Shown here in pieces: positions 8,392 to 16,477 of a stretch of DNA of 64,000 nt (positions are counted from its first letter, which is position 1; each line of letters opens with the position of its first letter). Source of the stretch: Lachnospiraceae bacterium. GTDB taxonomy: Bacteria; Bacillota; Clostridia; Lachnospirales; Lachnospiraceae. The notes beneath the pieces were generated by a model that saw only the letters and a program-made list of their open reading frames with translations, did no database searches and was not told the origin of the DNA. The stretch spans positions 112,391-176,390 of the forward strand of contig CAJTDB010000009.1 in the NCBI GenBank assembly GCA_910574965.1. The letters are read 5' to 3'. The position numbers were made by a program, and so were the translations under genes.

Positions 8392-8832
8392 ATGTTTTCC
8401 GATGTAAACAGTCTGGTGTTTCTGTTGATCTTTCTCGGCTTTCTGGCCCTTTGCCTGATGGTATATCATCGGGTATCGATTCCATGTGCCGGTGACCAGG
8501 CCGGATGGGAAATTGTGCAAAAGCTGCTGATGTGCGGGCTTACGGCCCTTCTGCTGACCGTGGCGGCGATCTATTTGTGGTATTTGACCGTTCTGCTTAT
8601 ATTGGTAGCAGCGAAATTTCTGTATGACCAGTGTATTTCTAGAAAACTGAAATGGGTCATTGTTACCGGAATGCTTATGTTTGCTACACTGGTGGCAGTA
8701 GCGGGTATCCAGCTTATGATATGTGAAAGCGAAGAGGACGACGAGGATGATGGCGCGGTGATAGAAGATATGATTGAGAACGGATCCGCCCTTGTTCAAA
8801 TAGAAGGGGTTTGGATCCGAATCGTAAGCTGA
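8392..8832 (+). CDS. Small hypothetical membrane protein
   Basis: 146 residues from the ATG at 8392, which has AGAGGA upstream; an ATG at 8368 in the same frame lacks one. Hydrophobic segments near residues 8-28, 44-66, 66-80 and 88-108 suggest three to four helices. The tail is strongly acidic (EEDDEDDG). No family recognised. Possibly co-transcribed with the NERD gene. Confidence 0.6.
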   Translation: MFSDVNSLVFLLIFLGFLALCLMVYHRVSIPCAGDQAGWEIVQKLLMCGLTALLLTVAAIYLWYLTVLLILVAAKFLYDQCISRKLKWVIVTGMLMFATLVAVAGIQLMICESEEDDEDDGAVIEDMIENGSALVQIEGVWIRIVS

Positions 8833-8956
8833 CGGAAAGAGGTCAAAAAGGCGGTTTTTAGTTCGCAGATATTGACAGGAAGCCGAATGTATAACGGTCC
8901 AGCTAAGAAATATCAAGTGATTTTGAAAAATATTTTCTGCCGGACGGTAAAGTTGT

Positions 8957-9072
8957 GAAGCGACTATAAAACAGCATCGTCCCAAGACATACCCGAAAAG
9001 ATTTCAAGATGCAGAGAGGTCGGAAATCTTTCCGGACTAAAGGGCATGTTTCGGGATGATGCGGAACTATAA
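8957..9072 (+). repeat. Hairpin repeat locus R2
   Basis: 5' tag GAAGCGACTATAAAACA, then arm GCATCGTCCCAAGACATACCC pairing with GGGCATGTTTCGGGATGATGC through several G-U pairs, an inner arm AAGATTTC/GAAATCTT, and the 3' tag GGAACTATAA. The ribosome site AGGAGG of the next gene follows immediately. Confidence 0.8.
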
Positions 9073-9086
9073 CAGGAGGAAACCAG

Positions 9087-9335
9087 ATGGAAAACTGCAG
9101 ACATCTAGAACGCGTGCTGGCGATGATTCAGGAGCGCGGATGGACTTTTAAAGAGAGCATGGAAGACGGCTGTAAAAGCATTGACTTTGAATACAGAGGT
9201 GTTTCTTATCATATATGGGAATTTCATGACCATGAGTGGGGAGTGGAAACCAACGTACGCCATGGGGGCGGGATGGAGGAAATCATTGGGGATTATGAGA
9301 CAGAACTGCTTCAGATTATGGAAGACTGGAGATGA
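9087..9335 (+). CDS. Small conserved-looking protein of unknown function
   Basis: 82 residues, rich in Trp, His and Glu (HIWEFHDHEWGVETNV). ACAGGAGGAAACCAG gives a strong ribosome site at the 3' end of hairpin repeat R2. No family recognised. It is the last gene before the tRNA-Ser gene on the opposite strand. Confidence 0.6.
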   Translation: MENCRHLERVLAMIQERGWTFKESMEDGCKSIDFEYRGVSYHIWEFHDHEWGVETNVRHGGGMEEIIGDYETELLQIMEDWR

Positions 9336-9382
9336 TCCTTTACTAGCTGTAATACAGATTGCTCAGTTCTTCAATATTCAGC

Positions 9383-9413
9383 AAAAAAGGCTTTTCAAAA
9401 TCTGAAAAGCCTC
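9383..9413 (-). terminator. Terminator of tRNA-Ser
   Basis: On the minus strand, AGGCTTTTCA and TGAAAAGCCT form a 10-bp stem followed by six T residues, directly downstream of the tRNA. Confidence 0.85.
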
Positions 9414-9417
9414 CAGC

Positions 9418-9504
9418 GGAGACGGTGGGATTCGAACCCACGTGCCGGTTGCCCGACAACTTGATTTCGAGTCAAGCTCGTTATGGCCACTTCGATACGT
9501 CTCC
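9418..9504 (-). tRNA. tRNA-Ser (anticodon CGA)
   Basis: 87-nt type II tRNA. The acceptor arm is GGAGACG/CGTCTCC, the anticodon stem CTTGA/TCAAG encloses the loop CTCGAAA (anticodon CGA, codon UCG), there is a long variable arm, and GGTTCGAATCC is the T arm. CCA is not encoded. Confidence 0.95.
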
Positions 9505-9514
9505 TTACAGATGT

Positions 9515-9543
9515 ATTCTACCACACAATTTTAATGATTGCAA
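9515..9543 (-). promoter_or_regulatory. Promoter of tRNA-Ser
   Basis: Minus strand: TTGCAA, 17-nt spacer, TAGAAT, ending about 10 nt before the tRNA 5' end. Confidence 0.65.
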
Positions 9544-9769
9544 TTACTGTTTTTTAATTTGTCTGTTTCTGGACAATGGGGCGTCTATTATTCGCCCGAA
9601 ATAGCGGTATCCCTTTTCCTTGATAGAGTCGGCCTCTGTGGTTAGAAGTATACGGAGCAGTTTTTGTCTCTTGATTTATGGTTGTAAGAGACATGAATTT
9701 CAGAGAAAAGATCCGAGAGGCCGTTAAGTAAAGGGTATTGTTTGCAGGTAGTAACAGATTGGGAAAAAA

Positions 9770-10222
9770 ATGTACGATGAACTTGACAAATATTTATTAT
9801 GTAATTTCCCCATAGATTATTGGTATGATGAAGGGGTGGACATTGCAAGGGAGATTATTTCTGGTTTTAAAGAATATGACTGGAAAATACTGCTGGAAGA
9901 AATATCAAAAAAAGATGTTGAATGGAAGAAAAGAATAGCTTACTGTTTATATAATTGTGAGAATCCGTATGAATGGTTGCTGTTAGTGGAGTTGCTTCAT
10001 ACAGAAGATGATGAATTGCTTGAAATTTCTTTAGATTCATTAAGAAGTTTTATCAATAAGGAAACAACAGAATTCTTAATTAATAATCCAGCAATGATTT
10101 GTAAGATAAAGAAATTGTACTACAATTCAGGCAGGCCTACACAAATTATACTTAAAGATTTAATAAAAAAAATCAATGAATATATGAATGTCTTGGAAGT
10201 AGATTATATGTTAGAAATTTGA
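9770..10222 (+). CDS. Hypothetical protein, possible orphan immunity or HEAT-like protein
   Basis: 150 residues, acidic and helical (WKILLEEISKKDVEWKKRIAYCLYNC, then LLLVELLHTEDDELLEISLDSLRSF), with the look of short alpha-solenoid immunity proteins. That is only a resemblance; no family is firmly recognised. The gene is clearly AT-richer than the surrounding chromosome and has a weak ribosome site (GGGA), consistent with recent acquisition. It opens the accessory patch that follows tRNA-Ser. Confidence 0.5.
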   Translation: MYDELDKYLLCNFPIDYWYDEGVDIAREIISGFKEYDWKILLEEISKKDVEWKKRIAYCLYNCENPYEWLLLVELLHTEDDELLEISLDSLRSFINKETTEFLINNPAMICKIKKLYYNSGRPTQIILKDLIKKINEYMNVLEVDYMLEI

Positions 10223-10569
10223 CGTAACCTGTGGTGCGTTTCAATAATAACTGTTACATATTTCATCCCAAGGGATAAAAGTTTAAATATCCCTGTGCAG
10301 ATTATCTTCCAATATTTTGGTTTATGGGCCTGTTCTTTTTATAGTTAGGAGGCTTTAAGGATATGAAACATACCTCTTTGCAGATGCCAGAACAACAAAT
10401 TAAATGATAATTGTTATCTCTAAACTGAGTGATAAAATGTATTGGTTTCCTGTAATTAATGATGAAAGGAATACCGAATGATAAAATTGTCAGAAAGTAT
10501 TCATTATGGAAACTGCCTGAGTCGGCAAATGAACAAGACTCCTATATCCATATTCCTACATTTTAAGGA
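10223..10569 (+). other. Degenerate intergenic stretch with two very short ORFs
   Basis: No gene of normal size. TTAGGAGG precedes a 14-codon ORF (10363-10407, MKHTSLQMPEQQIK) and AAAGGA precedes a 34-codon ORF (10478-10582, beginning MIKLSESIHYGNCLSRQ). Both read like truncated starts or leftovers of mobile-element genes. AT-rich. Confidence 0.35.
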
Positions 10570-10824
10570 GGTGGTTGCATAGAAACTCCTATACCATTGA
10601 CAGACAAAGAAAAATTTCAATGCGTAGTTAGATGGCTCAATCGTTTATATCGGTCTTATGTCACGCAAACATTTTTTGAAGACCCATGTGAGAATTGTCC
10701 GGTACGCCATGAAAAATGTGATTGATATGCTCAATGCCTTCCACCAGAAAACTTTGAAATACTGGAAAAATTTTCGGGCAAGGATACGGTCATCAATCAG
10801 TGTCTGACTAAAAAGAGCTTATAA
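10570..10824 (+). pseudogene. Broken small cysteine-rich mobile-element protein
   Basis: One reading frame gives about 50 residues with FEDPCENCPVRHEKCD, an in-frame TGA (10723-10725), then YAQCLPPENFEILEKFSG and more to a stop at 10824. Replacing the TGA by TGG (Trp) would restore an 84-codon CxxC protein. No clear start codon exists, since TAA lies just upstream in frame. The arrangement next to a similar-sized CxxC-type gene on the other strand suggests accessory-element origin. Confidence 0.45.
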
Positions 10825-11064
10825 ATATTTAGGTGGAATAACAGGGCATTCCTCAGCAAAAGGGCAAATACCATCTTCTCCGGCATCGACCAAAAAATTG
10901 CAAGTATAACCGCTAAGCCGGTATGTTAATTGAAGATCAGATTCTGTCCATTTCGTTCCGATATAATGCCCTGCTATTTCTGCCTTTTTATGAAACCTGA
11001 GACATTCTCCAAAGTAAGTTTCTTTTCGAGAAGTCGGTTCTTGTTTCGATATTTTCCAAGCCAT
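10819..11064 (-). CDS. Small cysteine-containing protein, probably from a mobile element
   Basis: 81 residues beginning MAWKISKQEPTSRKETYFGE, with cysteines in GECLRF, GYTCNFL, DGICPFAEECPV that could bind a metal. An AAGGATGAATACAT stretch precedes the ATG. It converges on the broken gene at 10570-10824. Function unknown. Confidence 0.5.
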   Translation of the reverse strand: MAWKISKQEPTSRKETYFGECLRFHKKAEIAGHYIGTKWTESDLQLTYRLSGYTCNFLVDAGEDGICPFAEECPVIPPKYL

Positions 11065-11102
11065 ATGTATTCATCCTTGTTTATGGCATTACGGAACATC
11101 CA

Positions 11103-11550
11103 ATGATGCTTGCAGCAAACAAAGAGATCAAATCGAAAGATGATGTAATAAAGGCTGCAAAACTTTGTTTTTCCAGATGGAAAATCGAAGAATATTTCCG
11201 TTGTAAGAAGCAGGTGTTCCAGTTAGAAAATTTCCGGGTACGGAAACTAAAGGCAATCAATGCATTAAATTTTTACATCACTTTGTGCATGGCATTTCTG
11301 GGACATATTTCTATGAAATCAGAAACCAATATGTTAAAAGTTGCAATTATACGAACTGCCGATCCGATTAAAGAAAAAATAGTATTCTGCTATTATCGGC
11401 TGGCAAAAGGCATCTCAGGCATACTGTCGTATGCAAAAGAGGGCATCAGACTCTGGTTCCGGACAAGGCGCCCTGCATACCGTCTACTTTGCCTTAAGCT
11501 GGCTGTTTGAATAGATAAAAGAATATGTCACCCAAAGTCCGGTTCCGGCG
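11103..11550 (+). mobile_element. 3' fragment of an IS4-family-like insertion sequence
   Basis: Holds a 135-codon ORF (11103-11510) that is only the C-terminal part of a DDE transposase. The YREK signature region reads LCFSRWKIEEYFRCKK: R, E and K are at IS4 spacing (Y-2-R-3-E-6-K), but the first position is Cys instead of Tyr. A closely similar sequence lies at 63598-64000, where Tyr is retained. Homology with that copy starts near 11104 and stops about 40 nt past the stop codon (GGTTCCGGCGGGGCTTA), so both ends are lost. Inactive. Confidence 0.85.
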
Positions 11551-11566
11551 GGGCTTACACCTTCTA

Positions 11567-11668
11567 CATATTAACTCTCAGAAGTCCATGCTGGAAGATT
11601 ACGCCCGCCGCAACGGTTTTCTCAATCCGATCCATTTCACGGATGATGGAATCTCCGGAATTGAATAA
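11567..11668 (+). pseudogene. Fragment of a large serine recombinase (TnpX-like)
   Basis: Reads NSQKSMLEDYARRNGF followed by LNPIHFTDDGISG and a stop. This is the N-terminal resolvase-domain segment conserved in Tn4451-type serine recombinases of clostridial mobilizable transposons. Neither end of the gene is present. Confidence 0.75.
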
Positions 11669-11670
11669 CG

Positions 11671-11829
11671 AGAAAATCACAGAGGACACTAGCTAAGGAT
11701 GCTCCCACACTGGTGGAGAAGATTGGCTGGATGACATACATTGTGAGGGTTCATTTTAGTAAGACCAGCAAGGAAACCATGAGCGACAAAATCAAGCGTA
11801 TGCTGAAAAATGAGATACGGCAGATGTGA
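11671..11829 (+). pseudogene. TnpW-like transposon-encoded protein remnant
   Basis: An open frame without a proper start that reads PTLVEKIGWMTYIVRVHFSK, then TSKETMSDKIKRMLKNE and a stop at 11827-11829. It resembles the small TnpW-type proteins encoded on Tn4451-like elements. With the recombinase fragment just upstream it marks the scar of a decayed transposon. Confidence 0.55.
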
Positions 11830-11946
11830 AAAAACGATAATAGCAAAAGGCCGGGCTTCAGAAAGGCACTGGCTCTCGGCTTGTAAAATAAGGAGGTTTA
11901 TGGTAGTATAGAGACACGAAAACGAAAGGGAAAGCAGGTGTGAAAA

Positions 11947-12732
11947 TTGATAGTGACGGATAAGCAACATCAGGAAGATTTGCAACGTTTGCGTTTGTTA
12001 AGGCCAATCGATGATGACTTTATGCGTTGTCTTTTCAAGGATAACATTCCACTGGCTGAATTTGTGTTACGCATTATCATTGATAAACCAGATTTAATTA
12101 TTACTGATTGTGGAACACAGAAGGATATGAAAAGACTGGCCGGGGCACGATCTATCTGCTTGGATGCATATGGAACGGACTCAGATGGGAAAAAATATGA
12201 TCTTGAAGTCCAGAGGCAAGATAAAGGAGCAGACCCACACAGGGCAAGGTATCATTCAAGCGTAATGGATATAGAGAATCTCCATTCTGGTCAGGAATTT
12301 AAAGAATTGCCAGACACATATACAATCTTTATCATTGAAAAAGATTTTTATGGTCAGGGAGAAGCTGTTTACCCGATTGAAAGAATCAACCTTGCAACGG
12401 GTAAATCTTTTGAAGATGGGGAGCATATCCTTTATGTGAATGGTGAATATCGTGGTGATTCTGCCATAGGAAAACTCATACATGATTTTAATTGCACCAA
12501 CGCAGATGATATGAATTCTGAATTGATGGCAAACCGAACAAGGTATCTAAAAGAGAACCCGAAAGGAGTGAATGAGATGTGTAAAATTATGGAAGATATG
12601 AGAAGTGAATCTTTAAAAGAGGTTGCTCTTCGTATGCTTACAGCTGGAAAATATGCTCTGGAAGAAATTGCGAATATTTCTGGACTTTCTCTTGATGAAG
12701 TAAAGAAATTGAAAGCCGAAAGAACAGTGTAA
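11947..12732 (+). CDS. Rpn-family recombination-promoting nuclease / PD-(D/E)XK putative transposase
   Basis: 261 residues. The nuclease core reads CLDAYGTDSDGKKYDLEVQ (Asp73, Glu87, Gln89), the (D)...ExQ variant of the PD-(D/E)XK site used by this family, followed by an HRARYHSSVMD segment typical of it. The C-terminal part (LTAGKYALEEIANISGLSLDEVKKLK) looks like a short helix-turn-helix. Family members promote RecA-independent recombination and are usually mobile or multicopy. The start is uncertain: the frame begins with TTG at 11947 or GTG at 11953, no ATG occurs until residue 26. A terminator follows. Confidence 0.85.
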   Translation: MIVTDKQHQEDLQRLRLLRPIDDDFMRCLFKDNIPLAEFVLRIIIDKPDLIITDCGTQKDMKRLAGARSICLDAYGTDSDGKKYDLEVQRQDKGADPHRARYHSSVMDIENLHSGQEFKELPDTYTIFIIEKDFYGQGEAVYPIERINLATGKSFEDGEHILYVNGEYRGDSAIGKLIHDFNCTNADDMNSELMANRTRYLKENPKGVNEMCKIMEDMRSESLKEVALRMLTAGKYALEEIANISGLSLDEVKKLKAERTV

Positions 12733-12742
12733 ACAGAACTGT

Positions 12743-12785
12743 AGGCCAGGAATCTAAAAAACAGGTTCCCGGCCTTACTTTTTTG
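12743..12785 (+). terminator. Terminator after the Rpn-like gene
   Basis: AGGCCAGGAA and TTCCCGGCCT form the stem around an A-rich loop, followed by TACTTTTTT. Confidence 0.75.
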
Positions 12786-12909
12786 CCCTGAAATGTAAAC
12801 TTTCAGTGTACTTGATTAAAAAGTCCCTTTACAAAACGTTTCCAGACAGAGGACATTATAACAACGGTCCGCTAAGTCTGGCAGACCGCTGCTTTTATTT
12901 GGGTATCTC

Positions 12910-14193
12910 TTATGTCTGACGGGAATAACCGGGACATTGAAGGGCTTCTTTGTACATGGCAGTTAGATTTTCGGCCGGAACATTTGCGACAATGTTGTGA
13001 ATGGTGTTAAATACAAATCCTCCGTCTTTGCCAAGAACATCTATGCGTTCCCGGACCTGCTGCTGTACTTCTTTGGGAGTGCCGAAGGGCAGTGTGTTCT
13101 GGGTGTCCACACCGCCGCCCCAGAAAGTGAAACGGCTGCCGTATGTTTCCTTGATCTTTCGCATGTCCATTCCGTTTGCAGAAAGCTGCAGCGGATTCAG
13201 ACAATCCATCCCCATTTCTGAAAAATCGTCCAACAGGTCGTAGACAGCTCCGCAGGTATGATAGAACGTCTTCCAGTTAGTGTGCTTGTGAACCCAGTCG
13301 TTGATTTCTTTGTAAAATGGTTTGTAGAGACTGCGGAACAGATCCTTTCCAAGCATCAGATCCTTCTGGTTTCCAAAATCCGTGCCGGAGATCCAGATAA
13401 CCTGTATCCGTTCCCCTACAGCCTGGCGGTAGATCTCCAGATTTTTCAGCATGATATCGGTCTGGTAACGGAAGATTTCACGAATATAATCCGGATAAAG
13501 AATATGGGCCAGCAGCCAGTCATCCACGCGGCGGATGCCTTTGGGATGCTTGCTGGAAGGACCGGGTACAATGGCCACATCTCCAAGCCCTGCTCCGCCT
13601 AACAACCCTACAATGCCATACTCGGTATTTTGATAAAGTTCCAGAGACTGATGTTCCCAATACCTGGCATCTTCCTCCGAAGCAATCTGAAAATCATCTT
13701 TGAAATCTTCCAGAGGAGTAAGATCCTCTTCCTCCAGTTCCATATCAAAAGCTTCACGGGGCGCACCGTCAAAAAAGGATCCTCCTTTGGGCATCATAGC
13801 ACTGTACTGTGCCGTACGGTCTCCCTGAGGGTACAGCCATTTGGTCCCTTTTTCGTCCTCGTCGTATGCAAAATCCGCCCCCATCCAGACAGGAGTGCCG
13901 TCATCCATCTCCCAGGGTTTCCAGTTCTCATTTTTGTATCCGTAAAAATTGACTTTGTTCCAAAGTCCGATCACATCCACCTGCAGAGCCTTGAGCAGAT
14001 CATCTTCCACCTCTCCAAGCATCTGTGCAGGCTCTATGACCCGAATCCGCTGCTCTTTTAGCCCCAGCTCTTTGCGAAGCCGGTATAAAGTACTGGCATT
14101 AATGCCGGTCTGTCCGGTAGCGCCCAGATCTATAGGGGGCCTGTCTGTCTGCTGATGGTTCAGCGCGGCTATGAGACGTTCTCTTGAAGTCAT
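12910..14193 (-). CDS. Uroporphyrinogen decarboxylase family protein (1)
   Basis: 427 residues, URO-D fold (MTSRERLIAALNHQQTDRPP opening, a typical AALNHxxxDRPP start). The family contains true URO-D and many methyltransferases that move methyl groups to or from corrinoid proteins, and this long divergent member is unlikely to be HemE. The motif TFYHTCGAVYDLLDDF supplies a His/Cys pair of the sort that binds zinc in MtaA/CmuA-like enzymes. Start at 14193 supported by CCGGGAGGAAAC. Third gene of a minus-strand unit with the related gene upstream and an AraC regulator. Substrate unknown. Confidence 0.85.
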   Translation of the reverse strand: MTSRERLIAALNHQQTDRPPIDLGATGQTGINASTLYRLRKELGLKEQRIRVIEPAQMLGEVEDDLLKALQVDVIGLWNKVNFYGYKNENWKPWEMDDGTPVWMGADFAYDEDEKGTKWLYPQGDRTAQYSAMMPKGGSFFDGAPREAFDMELEEEDLTPLEDFKDDFQIASEEDARYWEHQSLELYQNTEYGIVGLLGGAGLGDVAIVPGPSSKHPKGIRRVDDWLLAHILYPDYIREIFRYQTDIMLKNLEIYRQAVGERIQVIWISGTDFGNQKDLMLGKDLFRSLYKPFYKEINDWVHKHTNWKTFYHTCGAVYDLLDDFSEMGMDCLNPLQLSANGMDMRKIKETYGSRFTFWGGGVDTQNTLPFGTPKEVQQQVRERIDVLGKDGGFVFNTIHNIVANVPAENLTAMYKEALQCPGYSRQT

Positions 14194-14283
14194 AAAGTTT
14201 CCTCCCGGTAAAGATTTTTTATTCATTATACAGAGCTTGTACAGGGAAAAAAATGTACGATATTAACTTATTTTTATGAGATA

Positions 14284-15357
14284 TTAACCTGTATACCGAC
14301 CGAAGGTATGAGCAGCCTGCAAGAAAGCTTCCAGATTCTCATAAGGGACTTCCGGTTCCAGCATATGTGTCGGTGCCAGCACCAGACCGCCGTTTTTGCC
14401 GACCTTTTGTATCAGGTCTTTGCAAATTTGAAAAATTTCTTCTTTGGTTCCAAAAGGCATAGTGGTCTGGGTGCCGATTCCGCCCCAGAAAGACAGACGG
14501 TCTCCATACAGTTCCTTTAAGCGAAAAGGACTCACACATTCCGGCTGAACGGGATTTAAAACGTCTACGCCTGCATCAATCAGATCTGGTACGATCTGCT
14601 CTAAATTGCCGTCTCCGTGATAGAAGACCAGAATATCAGGTTTGACCTCTTTGGCCGCCTGGATGATGCGTGTCAGTCGGGGCTTAAGCTGCGCTCGGTA
14701 AAGGGCAGGACTCATCATCATGTCTTTTTGCGTGGAAACATCGTCGCCCAGCATCAGGATATCAGTATCAGCGGCAGCATAGCGCCGTGCCATATGTATC
14801 CGCAGGTTTGTGATTCGGTCTAAAAGCACTTCATTAAATTCGGGATCTTCATAAAAGTCACTCATAAATTGTTCCATTCCCCGAAGATACCATGCAAGTT
14901 CGAAAATCGTCATCTGCATAAAAGCAACTGCGGCATAACCGGTATCTATAATTTTATGGTTTTGCTCTTTTACGCCTTCCCATCTGTAGTCGGCATTGAA
15001 GTCCGGGAACGGATAATCCAGAATCTCCTGTACCGAAGTAAAATGCTCCATAGGGTGGAACATTTTCTGGAAATGGGCAAGCGATCCAAAGGTGCCCATG
15101 ACGCCCCATTCCGGATTCCAGGAGATCGGGGACAGGTCTTCGGTTATGTGCGTATAATAACGGCTGTAGTCATGGGGATACCGGGTCGGATGGATCTGCA
15201 CATATCGGTAGGGAAAATCATAATATTCCCGGAAATCAGAAGCTCCTGTTCGTTTTTGGAATTGTTCATTCAGAGAAGGGCATAAGTCAAAATCAATGGG
15301 AACATAGGCAGGATTTTCCCGCCGTAAAGCTTTCAACAGATTTTCACGTTTGGTCAT
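14284..15357 (-). CDS. Uroporphyrinogen decarboxylase family protein (2)
   Basis: 357 residues, same superfamily as the next gene but with quite different sequence (LLKALRRENPAYVPIDFDLCP opening; a HGDGNLEQIVPDLIDAGVD segment in place of the HTCG motif). It therefore lacks the Cys of the putative zinc site seen in its neighbour. Start chosen at 15357 because GGAGGTAAAT precedes it. It overlaps the stop of the AraC gene by 14 bp, indicating translational coupling. Probably a corrinoid or methyl-transfer enzyme, or a decarboxylase of unknown substrate. Confidence 0.83.
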   Translation of the reverse strand: MTKRENLLKALRRENPAYVPIDFDLCPSLNEQFQKRTGASDFREYYDFPYRYVQIHPTRYPHDYSRYYTHITEDLSPISWNPEWGVMGTFGSLAHFQKMFHPMEHFTSVQEILDYPFPDFNADYRWEGVKEQNHKIIDTGYAAVAFMQMTIFELAWYLRGMEQFMSDFYEDPEFNEVLLDRITNLRIHMARRYAAADTDILMLGDDVSTQKDMMMSPALYRAQLKPRLTRIIQAAKEVKPDILVFYHGDGNLEQIVPDLIDAGVDVLNPVQPECVSPFRLKELYGDRLSFWGGIGTQTTMPFGTKEEIFQICKDLIQKVGKNGGLVLAPTHMLEPEVPYENLEAFLQAAHTFGRYTG

Positions 15358-16363
15358 TCGATTTACCTCCATTTAGATCAGAAGAGCTTTCGGGAAGATT
15401 TTCATGCCAGATGTTCCGGTATGCGGAAGGGGTCATCTCTGTAAAAGATGCAAAAACTTTGCTGAAATACTGAGAGCTGTTGAATCCGGTCATCAGTGCA
15501 ATTTCCGTGACGGATTGATCCGTATGCCATAAAAGCTCTTTTGCTTTGTTCAGGCGCAGCATCGTGATATACTGGGAGCATTTCATACCGATTTCATCCT
15601 GGAAATACTGCCGTACAAAGCGGGAACTAAGTCCAAAGTGTCCGCTTAACTGTTCAATGTTCAGATCCTGATCGTAAGTCTCATTGATATAAGCCATCAG
15701 CCGGGAGATTTTGCGGTTTCCCTCTGGCTTTTCTTTTTCCAGAGAAGCTTCAAAACACTGACACAGTTCGATAAAGAGCAATGAGAACAAATGTTTGCTC
15801 TTTGGTTCTGTCCATGCACAATAAGGTTCTCTGTACAAACGGCAGATCTGTTCCAGACAGATTTTAAGATTCTGACAGGAATTCAGACGGACATAGCCGG
15901 CTGGCTCAGAAAAGACAGGGAGCCAGTTCAGGGGACTCTGGTCCGGAGTGATTTCGTATTCGATCTGCACAAGTCCGGATGTTTTCCGTACATCACCCAG
16001 AAAGGAATGCTTTTGTCCGGGATAAATCAGAATGCAGTCTCCTTGTTTTAATGGAATAAACTGATCGCTAATTCCCATAACGCAGGCCCCGCTGGATAAA
16101 TAGTTGATCTCCATCTCAGGATGCTGATGGGTGTAAAACTGATAACTGGACGGAAACCGTACCTGCCTTGCGTTGCGCACTTTGCAATGTGCGTCCGGAT
16201 CGGAGATAAAGTTTAAAAGTGCATCGGTAAGTGCTGCTGCCATAATAGAAGAATATCCCATGTTGTAAAACAATTCTTTCAATAAACGGAACAAAACGTG
16301 ATTGTCTGTGTAAAAAACGGAAGTCTTTGAAAAGATTATATGCAGTTTTTTGCCTGATGACAA
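15344..16363 (-). CDS. AraC-family transcriptional regulator with cupin sensor domain
   Basis: Up to 339 residues. The middle has a cupin-like ligand domain (HQHPEMEINYLSSG, then GDCILIYPGQKHSF), the C-terminal 100 residues the double helix-turn-helix (IEQLSGHFGLSSRFVRQYF and VTEIALMTGFNSSQYFSKVF). The start is uncertain: the frame opens with TTG at 16363, with ATG codons at 16261 and 16243 and no clear ribosome site at any. First gene of the minus-strand unit with the two URO-D-family genes and divergent from the ABC ATPase, so it likely controls both. Confidence 0.85.
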   Translation of the reverse strand: MSSGKKLHIIFSKTSVFYTDNHVLFRLLKELFYNMGYSSIMAAALTDALLNFISDPDAHCKVRNARQVRFPSSYQFYTHQHPEMEINYLSSGACVMGISDQFIPLKQGDCILIYPGQKHSFLGDVRKTSGLVQIEYEITPDQSPLNWLPVFSEPAGYVRLNSCQNLKICLEQICRLYREPYCAWTEPKSKHLFSLLFIELCQCFEASLEKEKPEGNRKISRLMAYINETYDQDLNIEQLSGHFGLSSRFVRQYFQDEIGMKCSQYITMLRLNKAKELLWHTDQSVTEIALMTGFNSSQYFSKVFASFTEMTPSAYRNIWHENLPESSSDLNGGKSNDQT

Positions 16364-16448
16364 GGCGGATCTGCCGGTGCGGACAAAGTGTGTAATATTT
16401 TATAAGAAATAGTTAATATTGTGTACTTTAATTACAGAAAATGACGAA

Positions 16449-16454
16449 TATAAT
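16449..16454 (+). promoter_or_regulatory. Candidate -10 box of the ABC transporter operon
   Basis: TATAAT stands 24 nt before the start codon, but no good -35 box lies 17 nt upstream (CTTTAA). This is consistent with activator dependence, for example on the divergent AraC-type regulator; that link is inferred. Confidence 0.4.
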
Positions 16455-16477
16455 GAGATGCAGACGGGAGGGGTAGC

